Origin: Prorocentrum cordatum
Lineage: Eukaryota > Sar > Dinophyceae > Prorocentrales > Prorocentraceae
Length of the DNA stretch: 30,999 nucleotides
Assembly (NCBI GenBank): GCA_963575745.1
Contig: CAUYUJ010000657.1
Span: forward strand, 80,001-110,999
Direction of reading: 5' to 3'
Both the position numbers and the translations under genes were made by a program. The notes below the pieces were generated by a model. It was not told where the DNA came from, made no database searches, and was given only the letters and a program-made list of their open reading frames with translations. Position 1 is the first letter of the stretch; every line of letters starts with the position of its first letter. Of this stretch, positions 1-9,758 are shown one piece after another.

Positions 1-242
1 GTTCCAATGTGCGCGAGCACCGTCGGGATCGAACGTCGAAGACCTCGGTGAGGATCTCTCGAAGCAACATAGTTTATGACTACTTGTTGTCATCAATAAT
101 GAGATGGAACATCACACGTTTTTTTGCGCGACAGCCTGAAGTCATAAATCACGCTTTCGAAAGACAGCCAGTTGTCATAAGCTATCCGTGCGAAGGATCC
201 GAAAGGCTCTTGTGAGTGACGCAACTGTGAGAGTCGCCTTCG
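1..242. other. Unassigned leading sequence
   Basis: Mixed-composition DNA. I see no coding signal beyond a short 68-codon open frame at 9-215 that resembles nothing I know. A loose short repeat of the form agcctgaagtcataa / agccagttgtcataag is present around 130-180. It probably lies in an upstream intron of the importin-like gene or in intergenic DNA. Confidence 0.3.
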
Positions 243-960
243 GTGGCGCTCCATGTGGGGCCACGAACGTGTGAGGGGTGTGCCGACATGGGCGGGGGGG
301 ACGCATCTTGTCCTTCCAAATGTAGCCTGCGGTGGAGCTCCTTATCGGCCACGAAACGCATGAGGGGTGTGCCGGAATGGGGTGGGGGGACGCATGTGGA
401 CTGTGCCGCTCGGGCCTTCAGTGGAGTTCCTCCCTATGGGGGCACGAAGCGTGCGAGGGGTGTGCCGACATGGGGCGGGGGGGACGCATGTGGACTGTGC
501 ATCTGGGGCCTTCGGTGGAGCTCCTGATGGGGCCACGAAACGTCTGAGTGGCTCGCCAGAATGGGGCGGGGGGACGCATGTGGACTGTGCCACTGGGGTC
601 TTCGGTGACTGTTCCACTAGGGCCTTGGGTGGAGCTCCCCATGGAACCAGGAAGCGTGTGAGGCCTGTGCCCACATGTGGCGGGGGGACGCATGTGGACT
701 GTGCCACTGGCGCCTTCGGTGGAGCTCACTTATGGGTGCACGTATCATGTGATGGGTGTGCCACAATGGGGCGAGGGGGCGCATGAGGACAGTGCCACTG
801 GGGCCTTCGGTGGAGCTCCCCATGGGGCCACGAAACGTGTGAGAGGTGTACCGAAATGGGGCGGGGGGGCGCATGCGAACTGTGCCACCGTGGCCTTCGG
901 TGGAGCTCTGTATGGTATCTCGAAACCTGTGAGGGGTGTGCCGAAGTCGTGTCGACATGG
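243..960 (+). repeat. 90-bp tandem repeat array, about 8 units
   Basis: The core GGTGGAGCTCC (or a one-base variant) recurs near 243, 331, 420, 514, 628, 719, 809 and 899, a period of 88-94 bp. One unit is 114 bp because it contains a partial internal duplication of ttcggtg-ggcc. Each unit also carries gggg(g)acgcatgtggactgtgcc and acgaa(a)cgtgtgaggggtgtgcc segments. A 90-bp period keeps reading frames open on both strands, so the many short open frames here are most likely by-products of the repeat. Units are noticeably diverged, so the array is old. It lies just upstream of the first readable importin exon. Confidence 0.85.
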
Positions 961-1112
961 TTGATACGCGGAGGGCAGAAGCAAGGGTGGGAGGGGGGGG
1001 GGGGAGGAGTAGGAGGAGTAGGAGGAGAGGGCGCGGGGCGCCATCCTTTCAGAACGAGGGCCCAACACCTCAGGACGGTCTGGACTAAGAAACGTGCCAT
1101 GTGCCACCGCAG
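961..1112 (+). other. Intron 3' end with G12 run and GGAGTA repeat
   Basis: The stretch holds a 12-G homopolymer (993-1004), then GGAGTA/GGAGGA repeats to about 1035. It ends in gtgccaccgcag, read here as the 3' splice site of the intron before the first readable importin exon. Confidence 0.45.
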
Positions 1113-1441
1113 GTGGGCCCCGCGGAGTTCCTGCAGCTCCTGCCCGCGTGCGGCGAGCGCCTCCAGCAGTGGGCGCAGAGCGCGGACAACCGGGTCCTCG
1201 CCCTGAACCTCGCGTGCGCCCTCGTCGAGCACCTGAGGGAGCGCTCAGCGCCGCTCTGGCCCGCCTTCATGCCCATGGCGCTGCAGGCGCTGGGCGACGC
1301 GAGCGCCGAGGTTCGAACCTCGGCGGCCTACGTCATCAACGTGGCGTCTGGGATACCCGACTTTGGCCAAGCTGCGCCGGAAGCATTTCGCCGTCTGGCG
1401 CAGATCGTGGGAGGCGCCAGGCCCAAGAAGCGCGATCTCAG
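1113..1441 (+). CDS. Importin-5-like karyopherin, exon A (HEAT repeats)
   Basis: This is a partial gene; upstream exons lie outside the window. The exon starts after an AG at 1111-1112 and reads VGPAEFLQLLPACGERLQ onward, about 109 codons. It contains two HEAT-like helix pairs with DNRVLALNLACALVEHL, LWPAFMPMALQALGD, the conserved EVRTSAAYVINVAS block and APEAFRRLAQIVGG. The order and spacing match the C-terminal HEAT region of importin-5/Kap121-type karyopherin-beta proteins, which carry cargo through nuclear pores with RanGTP. It ends at CTC-AG before GAGCGG, a GA-type 5' splice site; the split codon AG+G is completed by the next exon at 5235. Without that splice the frame runs on to 1622 in non-conserved sequence. 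The assignment is by remembered family pattern, so it could be another HEAT importin. Confidence 0.68.
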
Positions 1442-2077
1442 GAGCGGTCGGCACGTTTTCGGCTGCCACGCATGCCTTCTGAATGCTACACTACAGGCTT
1501 GCGCCACATCCGCCGGCCCCTTTGAGTCGTTGCGTGCCTCGAGATTCACTTGGATCGGGCAGGGGGGCGTCCCGTGGGTCTTTTTGGGATCTGTTTGGGA
1601 GCTTTCCCGGGATCTGTGCTGAGGTTCGGGAGGCAGGGAGGGTCCTGTGGGTCTTCTGTCTGCCCTCTTGAGAGTCTGGATTTCATGGGAAAGGGGGGAA
1701 GCGGTCAGCCGAGCATTCACATGCCTTTTCACATTCGGCCAGCGGGGTTCGGCGGGGTATTTCCGCGTGCGTTCGAAGAGGCTGTGTATTAGGAGGGGAG
1801 GGGGATGAGGAAGGGGAGATGCAGGAGGATGGCGACGGTGACGGAGAAGATAGCAATGACAACGATGATTAGACTGATGATGAGGAGGAGGAGGAGTAGG
1901 AGGAGGAGGAGGAGAGAAGGGGAGACAAAAACCGTGGAAGCGCCGTGAGAGGCAACCCGCAACCGTTTGTCTGTCGCGAACCACAAGCCACCGTGCCTTG
2001 GTCGTGAACTAGAAGAGCATGGACCAGATGACATGAGACAAGTGGAACGGAGCATGCCCGAGTGGTGGATCAGAGCG

Positions 2078-2121
<44 letters not shown>

Positions 2122-2148
2122 CACATATAGAGAGAGATACACAAGAAT
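1442..2148 (+). other. Intron A, 5' part, with purine-rich and TA tracts
   Basis: This is the first part of a 3793-bp intron (1442-5234). It begins GAGCGG, not GT. It contains a GT-rich stretch around 1555-1640 (gtgggtctttttgggatctg, varied), a purine-rich GGA/GATGA tract at about 1790-1920, and a TA dinucleotide tract at about 2081-2130. The TA tract borders the dispersed repeat that follows. No coding signal was seen. Confidence 0.5.
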
Positions 2149-3074
2149 GCAGTGGCGCTTCGCGCCATGCACCTTGGTCCTTGAAGTTTGGTATGCAGGC
2201 GGAATGGCAGGAAGGTCAAGCGGACAATTTAGCGATACTTATTGATTATGTTGTCTTCTCCGGCATCGCCGTTATGAACATGTTTTTCGTTATCTTTCCT
2301 CCATGCTTCTTTTTCCTCATTCTCGCCATACCCCGCGCATTCTCCCTATCCTCCTCAGCTCTTTTTGCAGAGGCTCTTCCTTGGAGAGCCTCTGGGGGCC
2401 TCACAGAAAGTTCTTCAGGTTCTTAAGGCCTTCTAGAGGCCTCCTGGGCGTGTTCTGGGGGCCTCTGGGGGCTTCCTCGGGTCACCCTGCCTCCAACCGC
2501 GGTCTCCCTGAACGACCAGGTCGCGATTTGAAATGCTTCGGAGGGTGTCTTGGGGCCATCTTGGGCCGCCATGGGGCTCTCTTGGGGCCATCTTAAACCC
2601 CTGTTGTGCCGTTTCGGGGCTCTCTTGAACTGCCTGGAAGCTCTTTCGGATGGTTGTGGGGCGATTTCGGAGCCTCCCAGGCGGCTTCGGACGCCCAGAA
2701 GACCGCCGTCTTGGAGCGTCGGGAAGCCGAAAAGAGGAGAACCCCCAAGTTCACCCCAAACTAGCAGAAAATCATGATTTTGCCTCTTGGGGCCTCGGGA
2801 GTGCTCTTGGAGGCCTCTTGGGACGTTTTGGAGAGATCTTTGGGGGTATGACGGCTTCTTGGGTGTCGTCGTGGACCGTATTGGGGCTCGCTGGGGTCGT
2901 TTCGGGAGCGCGCTGGGACGCCTGGAACCCGTCTGGGGCCGTCTTCGGGCTCTCGTGAGGTTCTCCCAGGTCGTCTGGAGGGTGGCCCAGAGGCCAGGGG
3001 AGGGCCAAATTCGTTAGAGGGGGGGGAGTTTTTTCCTTTTATTTTTATGTTTTGTCCGGCGTCCCAGGTCTTAT
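2149..3074 (+). repeat. Dispersed ~0.9-kb repeat, copy 1
   Basis: It begins gcagtggcgcttcgcgcc right after a TA/CACA tract and ends near gcgtcccaggtcttatg, followed at once by a TACA array. The same order of blocks occurs at 10522 and 11816: gcagtggcgYttcgcgcc, a tttggtatgcaggcggaatgg-like block, ggcaggaaggtcaag, ccggcatcgccg, ctcctcagctctttttgc, tggagagcctctgggggcc, and tcccaggcggcttcggacgc. The interior is a degenerate GGCC-N-TCTTGG minisatellite. There is no transposase, RT or obvious pol III promoter, so any mobility would be non-autonomous. All three copies face the same way as the importin gene. Confidence 0.85.
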
Positions 3075-3641
3075 GAACGTATGTGAATGGGAATGTATAC
3101 GTATATACATATATATACATACATACAAGCATGGAAACATCATACATTCACACATGCATACATACACATACATATGTATGTATCTATATGTGTATACGTG
3201 CATGTATACATGAATGCATGCATACACACATACATACATACATACATACATACATACATACATACATACATACATACATACATACATACATACATGCATA
3301 CATACATACATACATACATACATACATACATACATACACACATACAACCATATACACATACATACATACATACATACAACCATACATACATACATACATA
3401 CATACATACATACATACATACATACATACACACATATATACATACATACAAACATACATACAAACAAACATACATGCATGCATGCATGCATACGTACATA
3501 CATACATACACACATACATACACACATACATACATACATACATACATACATACATGCATACACACATGCATGCATGCATACATACATACATACGCACATA
3601 CGTGCATACATACATACATACATACATACGCATACCCACAC

Positions 3642-3695
<54 letters not shown>

Positions 3696-3745
3696 GCATA
3701 CAAACATACATACAACATATGTACACGCATACAAACATACAGATA
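3075..3745. repeat. TACA/CATA tetranucleotide microsatellite block
   Basis: A TACA (CATA) array of about 650 bp with short CACA, GCAT and TATA interruptions. It ends in TA repeats around 3640-3690 and a duplicated stretch, acgcatacaaacatac (about 3693-3710 and 3723-3740). It abuts the 3' end of dispersed repeat copy 1. Long Tyr/Ile/His/Thr or Met/Tyr/Val/Cys open frames on both strands are artefacts of the repeat. Confidence 0.95.
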
Positions 3746-4360
3746 ACAACCATAGATATAGCTATTTTCGGCCTATCCTGCAGTTGTGCCCGTGCTTGTA
3801 GGATAATTTGGTCCCTTGGGCACCGTTTTTGGGCCTCTTTGGGTCTCACGTGGGTCTCTAGGCGGCTTCTTTGAGTCTCGCGGGGGCCTTTAGGGAGCCT
3901 GCTGGCGGCCTCAGAGGTATTTCTGTGGCGGGACGTTCGAGAAGAGTTCACGTTCCCCCACTTGAGGTCCTCCTATGGCTATCTTTGGGACCTCTCGGGC
4001 CGTCCTGGAGGCGTCTTGGGCTGTTTTGGAACCCTTTTGAGCCGTCTTGGAGTCCCTCTGGAGGCCTCCTGGGCCATCTTGGGGCGAGCTTCACGGCCTC
4101 TTGGGCCGTCTTGGGCGCTGTGAACGTCCAAGAAGCGAAGCTGGTAGAAGTGGAAGTTTTACCAAGACGATTTTTGCGTCTTGGGACCCGTTGGGAAGTG
4201 CTCTTGGAGGCCTTTTGGGACGTGTTGCACGCCTCGTGGGCCGTCTGGAGGCCATCTTGAGATATCTTTAGCGTTGTGAACCGGTCTGTCTGTCGGCGGC
4301 TCGGAGCCCTCTTGGGCCGTCTTGGGTGTCTCTGGGGCCGTCTCGGAGCCACAATCCACA
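3746..4360. repeat. Degenerate GGCC-TCTTGG minisatellite stretch
   Basis: Irregular repetition of ggccgtcttgg, ggcctcttggg and ggccatcttgg with about 12-21 bp spacing, like the interior of the dispersed ~0.9-kb repeats and the stretch at 6515-7070. Read on the minus strand it gives Pro/Lys/Arg/Gln-rich frames with recurring PKTAQE- and RRPPEG-like words. I take these frames as low-complexity by-products. Confidence 0.6.
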
Positions 4361-5234
4361 TTCTGTCTGAATGTTGTTTGTCCATGTTGCCATGACTCGT
4401 TTGCAATGAAGCGGGGGCGTAATCAGGAGCAGAAGCCGGAGCAGGATAGGAAAGCCTGGTTCTCCAATCAGTGCTTGCACTGAAGGGGTCTTACAAGCCC
4501 CCTCGAAATCAAACGCAAGTTTTTACCTTGCCCCCTCGCCCCCAGATTTCAATGTTGATGAGCGTGCGCAGCGCGGCCCGCTGGATCAACAAACAAATTG
4601 CAGTCGCCAGCATCGGCGTCAACATTGAAATTGGCGGCCCTGGGACGTCGCCATGTCGCGGGAAAGAATTGCTTTTGATTTCGAGGTGGGGTACGGGGCA
4701 AGTTTCGGTGGCCGACTTGGGTTCCCAGATCTTTGGTTCCAGGTGAAGGTCCGACAGAAGTTAGTACACCCTTCTTCGCTCAGCCAAGCCTCTCCTCACG
4801 TCCACCTGAGCTAGATATCTTGTCCTTGTCTTTCACACATTGCCAATCACTGCGGCCCCTAGCGCTCAAGCTACGTGAGTACAGGAGGTTCCTTCGTTTT
4901 GCAAAGCTCTTTCACCCATTGCACGCGGATTCCATTTTCAAGAACGAGCACGAGAGTGATTTCCTTGCCTGGCATAGTATTTGGCAGTGCGTCTCTTTGT
5001 TCGGCGCTGTCCTCGACGGTCCCTGACTCTGGTGCTTCTCTTGCCTGGCGACGTCTTGTTCTCTTTCGGCCCTCTCCGTGCCTGCCCCTGCCTCTGGGGC
5101 GTGCCTCTTCGCTGCCAATCTTGTCTGGCCTCGCCTCCCGGCTGCCCCCCCTGCCTCACTCTTTGGGGTCCACGCGCCGGTCTCAATGCACGGGTTGTGT
5201 GTTGGTCTGGTCTGAAGTGACTGCGCTTCCCCAG
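4361..5234 (+). other. Intron A, 3' part, pyrimidine-rich
   Basis: Mixed DNA without conserved coding signal. From about 5030 it becomes CT-rich and ends cttccccag at 5226-5234, a good 3' splice site for the next importin exon. Confidence 0.5.
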
Positions 5235-5319
5235 GGCACTGACCGCGTATGACAACGCGGTGGGCGCGCTGACATCACTGGCCATCGGCGCCTCTGGGCA
5301 CTGCCCTCCAGAAGTTCAG
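5235..5319 (+). CDS. Importin-5-like karyopherin, exon B
   Basis: An 85-bp exon. Its first G completes the AGG codon begun at the end of exon A. It then reads ALTAYDNAVGALTSLAIGA and GHCPPEVQ. The D-N-A-V-x-A-L block followed by a Cys-Pro turn is what importin-5-type proteins have directly after the block seen at the end of exon A. Exons A and B together are 414 bp (138 codons), so the frame is kept. The proposed 5' splice site is TTCAG before GACCGC, another GA donor. Reading through without splicing gives unconserved sequence ending at 5463. Confidence 0.66.
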
Positions 5320-5873
5320 GACCGCATGCTGGCATGCGCGAACACGACGCTGCTGTTTTCATCTTTGTCGTTCAATCTTCAATGCGTCGCAGCTCATGAC
5401 AGGCCCATTACTCGTGTTAGAATTGCTGTTTTTGCGACTGATTATCATACTCTTACGCTCTAGTCAAGCAAAGTGCACTCGCTCACGACGTCGAGGCTCT
5501 GTGGATAATGCATGCGAGGTTCAGGAGCACGCAGTTGTTCATTCAATTTCGGAGCAACGGTATTCAGAGAGTAAGAGAGCACGCTTTGTTGCGCCTGTTG
5601 TGTGTCGACGATTTGTCCATGATACGCCCAAGTCATGCGTGGGGTGGGCAGCAGAGCAGCCAAGCAAGCACATGCAGGCATTGCAATCGCTACTGCGCGA
5701 TGCGGTAACAGTGTCGAGCGCATTGGCTGTAGATGCCAGTTTTTAATGCTATTGGCCAGGGAGTCACGCCTTGCCCTTGTCGCCGCACGCGAGAGTTTTG
5801 GCGGAATGGACTGGAGGGGGCCAACTGTGCCAGTGCTGCCGCAGAACGCAAGCGCCGGCCCTGCACTGCCGAG
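5320..5873 (+). other. Intron B (554 bp)
   Basis: Begins GACCGC and ends in gccgag. No repeats or coding signal were recognised. The 3' boundary is less certain than that of intron A because the tract before it is GC-rich; an alternative AG occurs at 5833-5834 (gccgcag), but it does not place the importin-like block at the right spacing. Confidence 0.4.
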
Positions 5874-5996
5874 TGGATGCGGGAGGCCTGGAGCCTGATT
5901 CTGTCCAAGCTGCCCCTGCGCGACGACTGGGAGGAGGCGCAGGCAGTGCACGGGAAGATTGTGGACCAGGTTGCTGCGCAGAATCAGAGCCTCCTG
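5874..5996 (+). CDS. Importin-5-like karyopherin, exon C
   Basis: A 123-bp exon in phase 0, reading WMREAWSLILSKLPLRDD, then WEEAQAVHGKIVDQVAAQ and NQSLL. The W-x-x-x-LPL-x-x-D-x-EEA pattern followed by a second helix ending in LL is the hallmark that follows exon B's block in importin-5 C termini. The proposed end is CTC-CTG before GCGGGG, a GC donor. The open frame continues into a GGA array (Glu-rich), which I take as intronic. The exact 3' edge could be one or two codons later. Confidence 0.66.
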
Positions 5997-6065
5997 GCGG
6001 GGAGCGGGGGCCGCTGCTGCCTCGGGCCGAGCCGAGAGTCAGGAGGACCCATGCAAGTAGGCGGG
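5997..6065 (+). other. Start of intron C (GC donor)
   Basis: The intron begins GCGGGG at 5997 and extends to 9680 (3684 bp). This first stretch is GC-rich and unremarkable. Confidence 0.4.
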
Positions 6066-6206
6066 GGAGGAAGGGGACGGGAGGAGGGGGAGGAGGGGGA
6101 GGAGGGGGAGGAGGAGGAGGAGGAGGAGGAGGAGGAGGAGGAGGAGGAGGAGGAGGAGGAGGAGGAGGAGGAGGAGAAGGAGGAGCAGGAGGAGGAGGAG
6201 GCGGAT
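6066..6206 (+). repeat. GGA trinucleotide array
   Basis: Nearly pure GGA/GAG repeats inside intron C. They give long Glu (+) or Pro (-) open frames that are not genes. Confidence 0.95.
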
Positions 6207-6514
6207 CTTGAAGACTCCTACAGCGAGTCAGCGCCGTCCCCTGCTTTTTGGACACGCCCGTTTGGGCCAGAGATTTCAGGAGTCCTGGCGTAGTGTGTAG
6301 GCGCTTGCTTACAGGGTTTTGCACTTCATAGGAACGAAGCGAGAAGTAGCGCGATTGCACTCCGCAGCCATGTTACCCCACTTGTTGCCGCAACGACGGG
6401 GCCACACACAGGGCTTACTCTAGCCGCCGAGGGAAGGAGAAAGAGAGAGAGAGAGAGACACACATTGAGAGAGAGAGAGGGAAAGGGTGAGAGAGAGAGA
6501 GAGAAGGATCCGCG
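6207..6514. repeat. Mixed intron DNA with GA dinucleotide tracts
   Basis: Unremarkable to about 6430, then GAGAGA tracts at about 6435-6505. A single 14-mer-like gcacttcatagg occurs at 6326, similar to units of the 14-bp minisatellite elsewhere in the window. Confidence 0.55.
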
Positions 6515-7070
6515 GGGCCTATTGGGCCAAATTGGGGCCCTCTTGAACCATCTTAGGGTGCTCTCTTGGGCCGTCTGACGCCCGCGGAGGCCGTCTTTGG
6601 GATCGCCTGGGTCCCTTTGGGGCCGTCTTGAGGCCATACTATGCCGTCTTGAGGCCTTGTTGGGTCATCTTTGGGGGCCCTTTTGTCTTGGGCCGCTCCT
6701 GGGCCTACTTGTCCTCGTGGGCAGGCTTCGAGGGCACCCAAGGCGGCCCAAGAGACACCCGAAAGAGCTTCTGGGACCGTGTGTGGGCCATTCTGCGTAC
6801 AGTGGAAACCCATGCCACGAAACACCCTGCTTGCCTCCAGGGTGCCCTGGGTTTCTTGGGTTTCGATGGTTTCGCTATGGAAGGGTGACGTTCCCACACC
6901 AGAAATCGATGGACGTCCTGGGGTCTGAGGGTTGGGTGTCTTGTGGAAGGTTTCTTGTGGTCGAGCTCCTGCTGTAGTCTTGGGGGCCGTCTTGGTCGTT
7001 TGGGAAGAGTCCTGGAGGCCGTTTTGGCCAGCCCTAGCAGTCTTGTCGGCGTCCTCGGGAGGCATCTGTG
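6515..7070. repeat. Degenerate GGCC-TCTTGG minisatellite stretch
   Basis: Irregular repetition of ggccgtcttg, ggccatcttg and ggcctcttgg with unique-looking patches between. It has the same style as 3746-4360 and the dispersed repeat interiors. No gene was recognised. Confidence 0.55.
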
Positions 7071-7119
7071 TGGCGGCGAGGGCGGCGGCGGTGGCAAAGG
7101 CAGAGGGCGAAGGGCACGT

Positions 7120-7347
7120 GGGGGAGGAGGAGGAGGAGGAGGAGGAGGAGGAGGAGGAGGAGGAGGAGGAGGAGTAGGAGGAGGAGGAGGAAAAGGAGGA
7201 AAAGGAGGAGGAGGAGGAGAGAAAGGAGGAAGAGGAGGAAAAGGAGGAGGAGGAGAAGGAGGAGGAGGAGGAGGAGGAGGAAGGAGGAGGAGGAGGAGAA
7301 GGAGGAGGAGGGGGAGGAGGAGTAGGAGAACAAGGAGGAGGAGGACC
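7120..7347 (+). repeat. GGA trinucleotide array
   Basis: GGA repeats with AGTA and AAAGGA interruptions, intronic. Glu, Arg, Ser and Leu homopolymer frames over it are artefacts. Confidence 0.95.
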
Positions 7348-7835
7348 ACCACGACCGAATTCACCAGGATGATCCATTGTGGCCCTGGTTGATTCGCGAG
7401 GGCGATCCACGGACTGGCGATGACCAAGATGGACGACGTTCGAGGCTGGTACGTGCACCAACGTTTTAGCGCTCGGTCTTGGTCATGGTCATCGTCTCTT
7501 TCCTTCTATCCATCCTCGAATTATCAAGAGCAGCACAGGCGCAGATTTCTGGTCACCACCCACCAAACCGCCCCGTCCCAACCCGAAGGTTTTAATTTGC
7601 CATCCATTCCCATTGTGGGGGGAGGGGAGCGTCGGGGAACATTGCAGAAACACACGTGGAACCCGTACCCCCCCAACCCGAAATTTGGGTCTTCGGGTTG
7701 GGTTGGGGGGGCCTGGTAGGTAGTCTGCTTGGCACGCCAAGAATCCGGGTGAGAACATCACAGAGGGCCGGCGGACCTGAAGGGCTTCCCTGAGGACGGA
7801 AAGCAGGCGCAAGCATACAAAATTCCGGATCTTCG
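7348..7835. other. Intron C, no gene seen
   Basis: Mixed DNA. A C-rich/G-rich segment around 7610-7720 contains ccccccaacccgaaatttgggtc and its near complement gggttgggttgggggggcc, a weak inverted pair. No conserved coding signal was recognised. Confidence 0.35.
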
Positions 7836-7918
7836 CGCAGATTTCTTGGATCGGCGCTGGACCCCTCTCGCCGGAGGCGCCGCCAGGGGGGGTCCAGCGC
7901 CGATCCAAGAAGTCCGCG
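7836..7918. repeat. Near-perfect inverted repeat (29-bp stem hairpin)
   Basis: The arm 7836-7864 (starting cgcagatttcttggatcggc) and the arm 7890-7918 (starting gggtccagcgccgatccaag) are reverse complements at 27 of 29 positions, with a 25-nt GC-rich loop. Weaker pairing extends outward (ggatcttcg against cgcggacctt). It lies in intron C. It could be a short fold-back element, the remnant of a MITE, or a structured RNA. No target-site duplication is evident. Confidence 0.85.
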
Positions 7919-8636
7919 CGGACCTTAGAGCAGATGTATGTTTGCAGTTGTTTGTTCCTCTGGCTTCGCCCCCCTGCCGCGGGCCTCCCTTTCGATTGCC
8001 TGCATGGCTGGGTCGATTGGTTGGGCTGGCGGGTTGATCGGCTAACTTGCTGGCAGGTTGGCAGCTCCGCTGGTTGGCTGGCAGGCATGCTGGCTGGCTG
8101 GTTGGTGCGCTCGCCAAGAAGGGAACGGCGAATCGGAGAAGTTGGCGGGGCTGGGGGTGCATCATGAGAGGGGCTGAGGCTGCGCCGCTGGGTGGACTAG
8201 GAGTGTCCACACGTGTCTCGCCAAGACCTTGAGTTATCAAAGCACGTCGGACAAAAATGCATACGGTGGGGCGTTGGTTCAGGAATGCGCCCAGGATGCT
8301 GCAGACCCTGGAGGATTCCTTATCTGATGAGGGAGGCGGTGATATCCATGGCCAAGCCTCGATTGGAGTTCCACCGGCCTCCAGACTCTGGATTCTTTAT
8401 CGAAGGGTTCCTTCTCCAATGCCCCCACCGTACCAGCCTTCCCCCAAATTCAAGGTTGACGGGTGTGGGTGGCAGGCCACCGGCCAGGCACAAAATGTGA
8501 ACGTTTCCACTTCGGGTTCGGGGGTGGAGGGGTGTGAGAAGCGAGGGCATCTCGCAGCTGTGGTTGTTATCATATGCTGCATCGCCTTACCGCCACGGGC
8601 GTGGACACTTCTTGCCGCGGCACCAGCGCCCTCAGC
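7919..8636. other. Intron C with GGCTGGTT-rich patch
   Basis: A degenerate ggctggttgg / gctggcagg patch occupies about 8005-8115. The remainder is unremarkable mixed DNA without a recognised gene. Confidence 0.4.
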
Positions 8637-8900
8637 GGATCACACGGCTGCTCGAGCGCGGATCCACCGGCAGGGGATCAGACGGCAGGGGATCCCCAAA
8701 CATATCACCATTGTGCTCTGCAGGGGATCACATTGCTCGTCGTCACCGTGCTCTGCAGGGGATCACACGGCTGCTCGAGCGCGGATCCACCGTATGCTGC
8801 GAGGGCTCGTGGCCGCACGAGCGCGGATCCGCTGTTTTTTTTGCGGCGTGGTGGCGTGCCTCGCTCGCGCGGACCACGGCTGCTCTTCACAGTAGGGGAT
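8637..8900. repeat. BamHI-type direct repeats (33 bp and shorter)
   Basis: A perfect 33-bp direct repeat lies at 8637-8669 and 8760-8792 (ggatcacacggctgctcgag at its start). Between them tgtgctctgcaggggatcaca-like blocks recur, and GGATCC occurs several more times to 8900. This looks like a short, diverged tandem family. Confidence 0.75.
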
Positions 8901-9680
8901 CCTGGCCTTGGCAGCGCAGGCCGTGTCTCCTCGTGGCCTCGGGAGCGGGCGCGGACCCGAAGCAGAACTGCGAGGGATCGTTTCATGAGAAGCTGGGGGG
9001 TATCAGGAATCAAGAAGCGGCGGACGAGGAGGGGGAGGAGGAGGAGGAGGAGGAGGAGGAGGAGGAGGAGGAGGACGAGGAGGAGGAGTGGGAGGAAAGA
9101 GGCGGGGTTCGCGAGGACTTTGAAGCGGCTCGTGGTGATAGGAATAGAGATGACTGCCCATGCTTGCCCTTCGAGCGTTTCAGTAAGGCGGACCGCGAAT
9201 GGCTCTGAGCATCGTCTGTTGCCTAAATGTCGTTAAAGCGGCCTTCGGGCGGCGTTCCCCCAGGGTGTCCCGCTTGAGGGAGTGGGCGTTTTCGACACTG
9301 CGCAGCCTCGTTCCACTGCGGCAGGTCCAGGGAAGGGCAGAGTATCACGGCCGTCTCTGCCATGTTCCACGACTCTGCGCAGCAACGATGCCCCGTGCGG
9401 CTGCGAACCACTGGACGGATGAAGCGTTCTCGTGTGAATGGAATCAGTGCAATTCTGCAGTGAGTCATGCGTGCATGGGGAGCGCGGCACTTGTACTGCT
9501 CGAGCGGAGCCATGGCCGCAGCACAGAGTCCTGGGGTGCAACTGGTCTTCATCCGGGGGGGGGGGGCGTTACCCACACTGCCCGTGCATGTTGTCTACCT
9601 CGACGGGATGCCCCCCAGGACGGACAGAGGGCACCTCCAGGATGTCATATTTGGGGTTTGCGAAGCTGCTGCAATGGGAG
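8901..9680 (+). other. Intron C, 3' part, with GGA array
   Basis: A GGA array occupies about 9021-9103. A 12-G run is at 9555-9566. The rest is mixed DNA without recognised genes. The stretch ends gcaatgggag, read as the 3' splice site of intron C. Confidence 0.5.
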
Positions 9681-9758
9681 GGCGCCAACAATGCGAACCT
9701 TGGAACTGTGCTTGGCATCTTCGCAGAGATCCACCAGACCCAGGGCATCTGCAACGAG
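9681..9758 (+). CDS. Importin-5-like karyopherin, exon D
   Basis: A 78-bp phase-0 exon reading GANNANLGTVLGIFAEIH then QTQGICNE. It joins exon C as QSLL-GANNANL, which matches the importin-5 stretch of Leu-Gly-x-Asn-Asn-x-Asn-Leu followed by an amphipathic helix (IFAEI) and a short acidic end. This placement, continuing from exon C across a 3.7-kb intron without loss of frame, is the strongest support for the gene model. The proposed 5' splice site is AACGAG before GATGGG (GA donor). The unspliced frame ends at 9782. Confidence 0.64.

Noticed and set aside
243-960. CRISPR array
   Set aside because: Units are full-length tandem repeats without distinct spacers, in a eukaryotic setting. The same applies to the 14-, 83- and 295-bp arrays.
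1303-1326. Perfect short palindrome around ccgaggttcgaacctcgg
   Set aside because: It is explained by the coding sequence of the importin exon (SAEVRTSAA). I see no second copy or regulatory context.
2081-2130. TATA-box promoters in the TA tracts (also at 10497, 11790 and 12762)
   Set aside because: These are dinucleotide repeats bordering a dispersed repeat. Dinoflagellate genes generally lack TATA boxes and no gene starts nearby.
3045-3951. Long open frames (up to 263 codons) of Tyr/Ile/His/Thr and Met/Tyr/Val/Cys on both strands
   Set aside because: They lie wholly over a TACA/TATG tetranucleotide array whose period leaves every frame open.
5733-6293. 186-codon frame with a long Glu tail
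   Set aside because: Only 5874-5996 shows importin similarity. The Glu tail is the intronic GGA array and the upstream part is unconserved.
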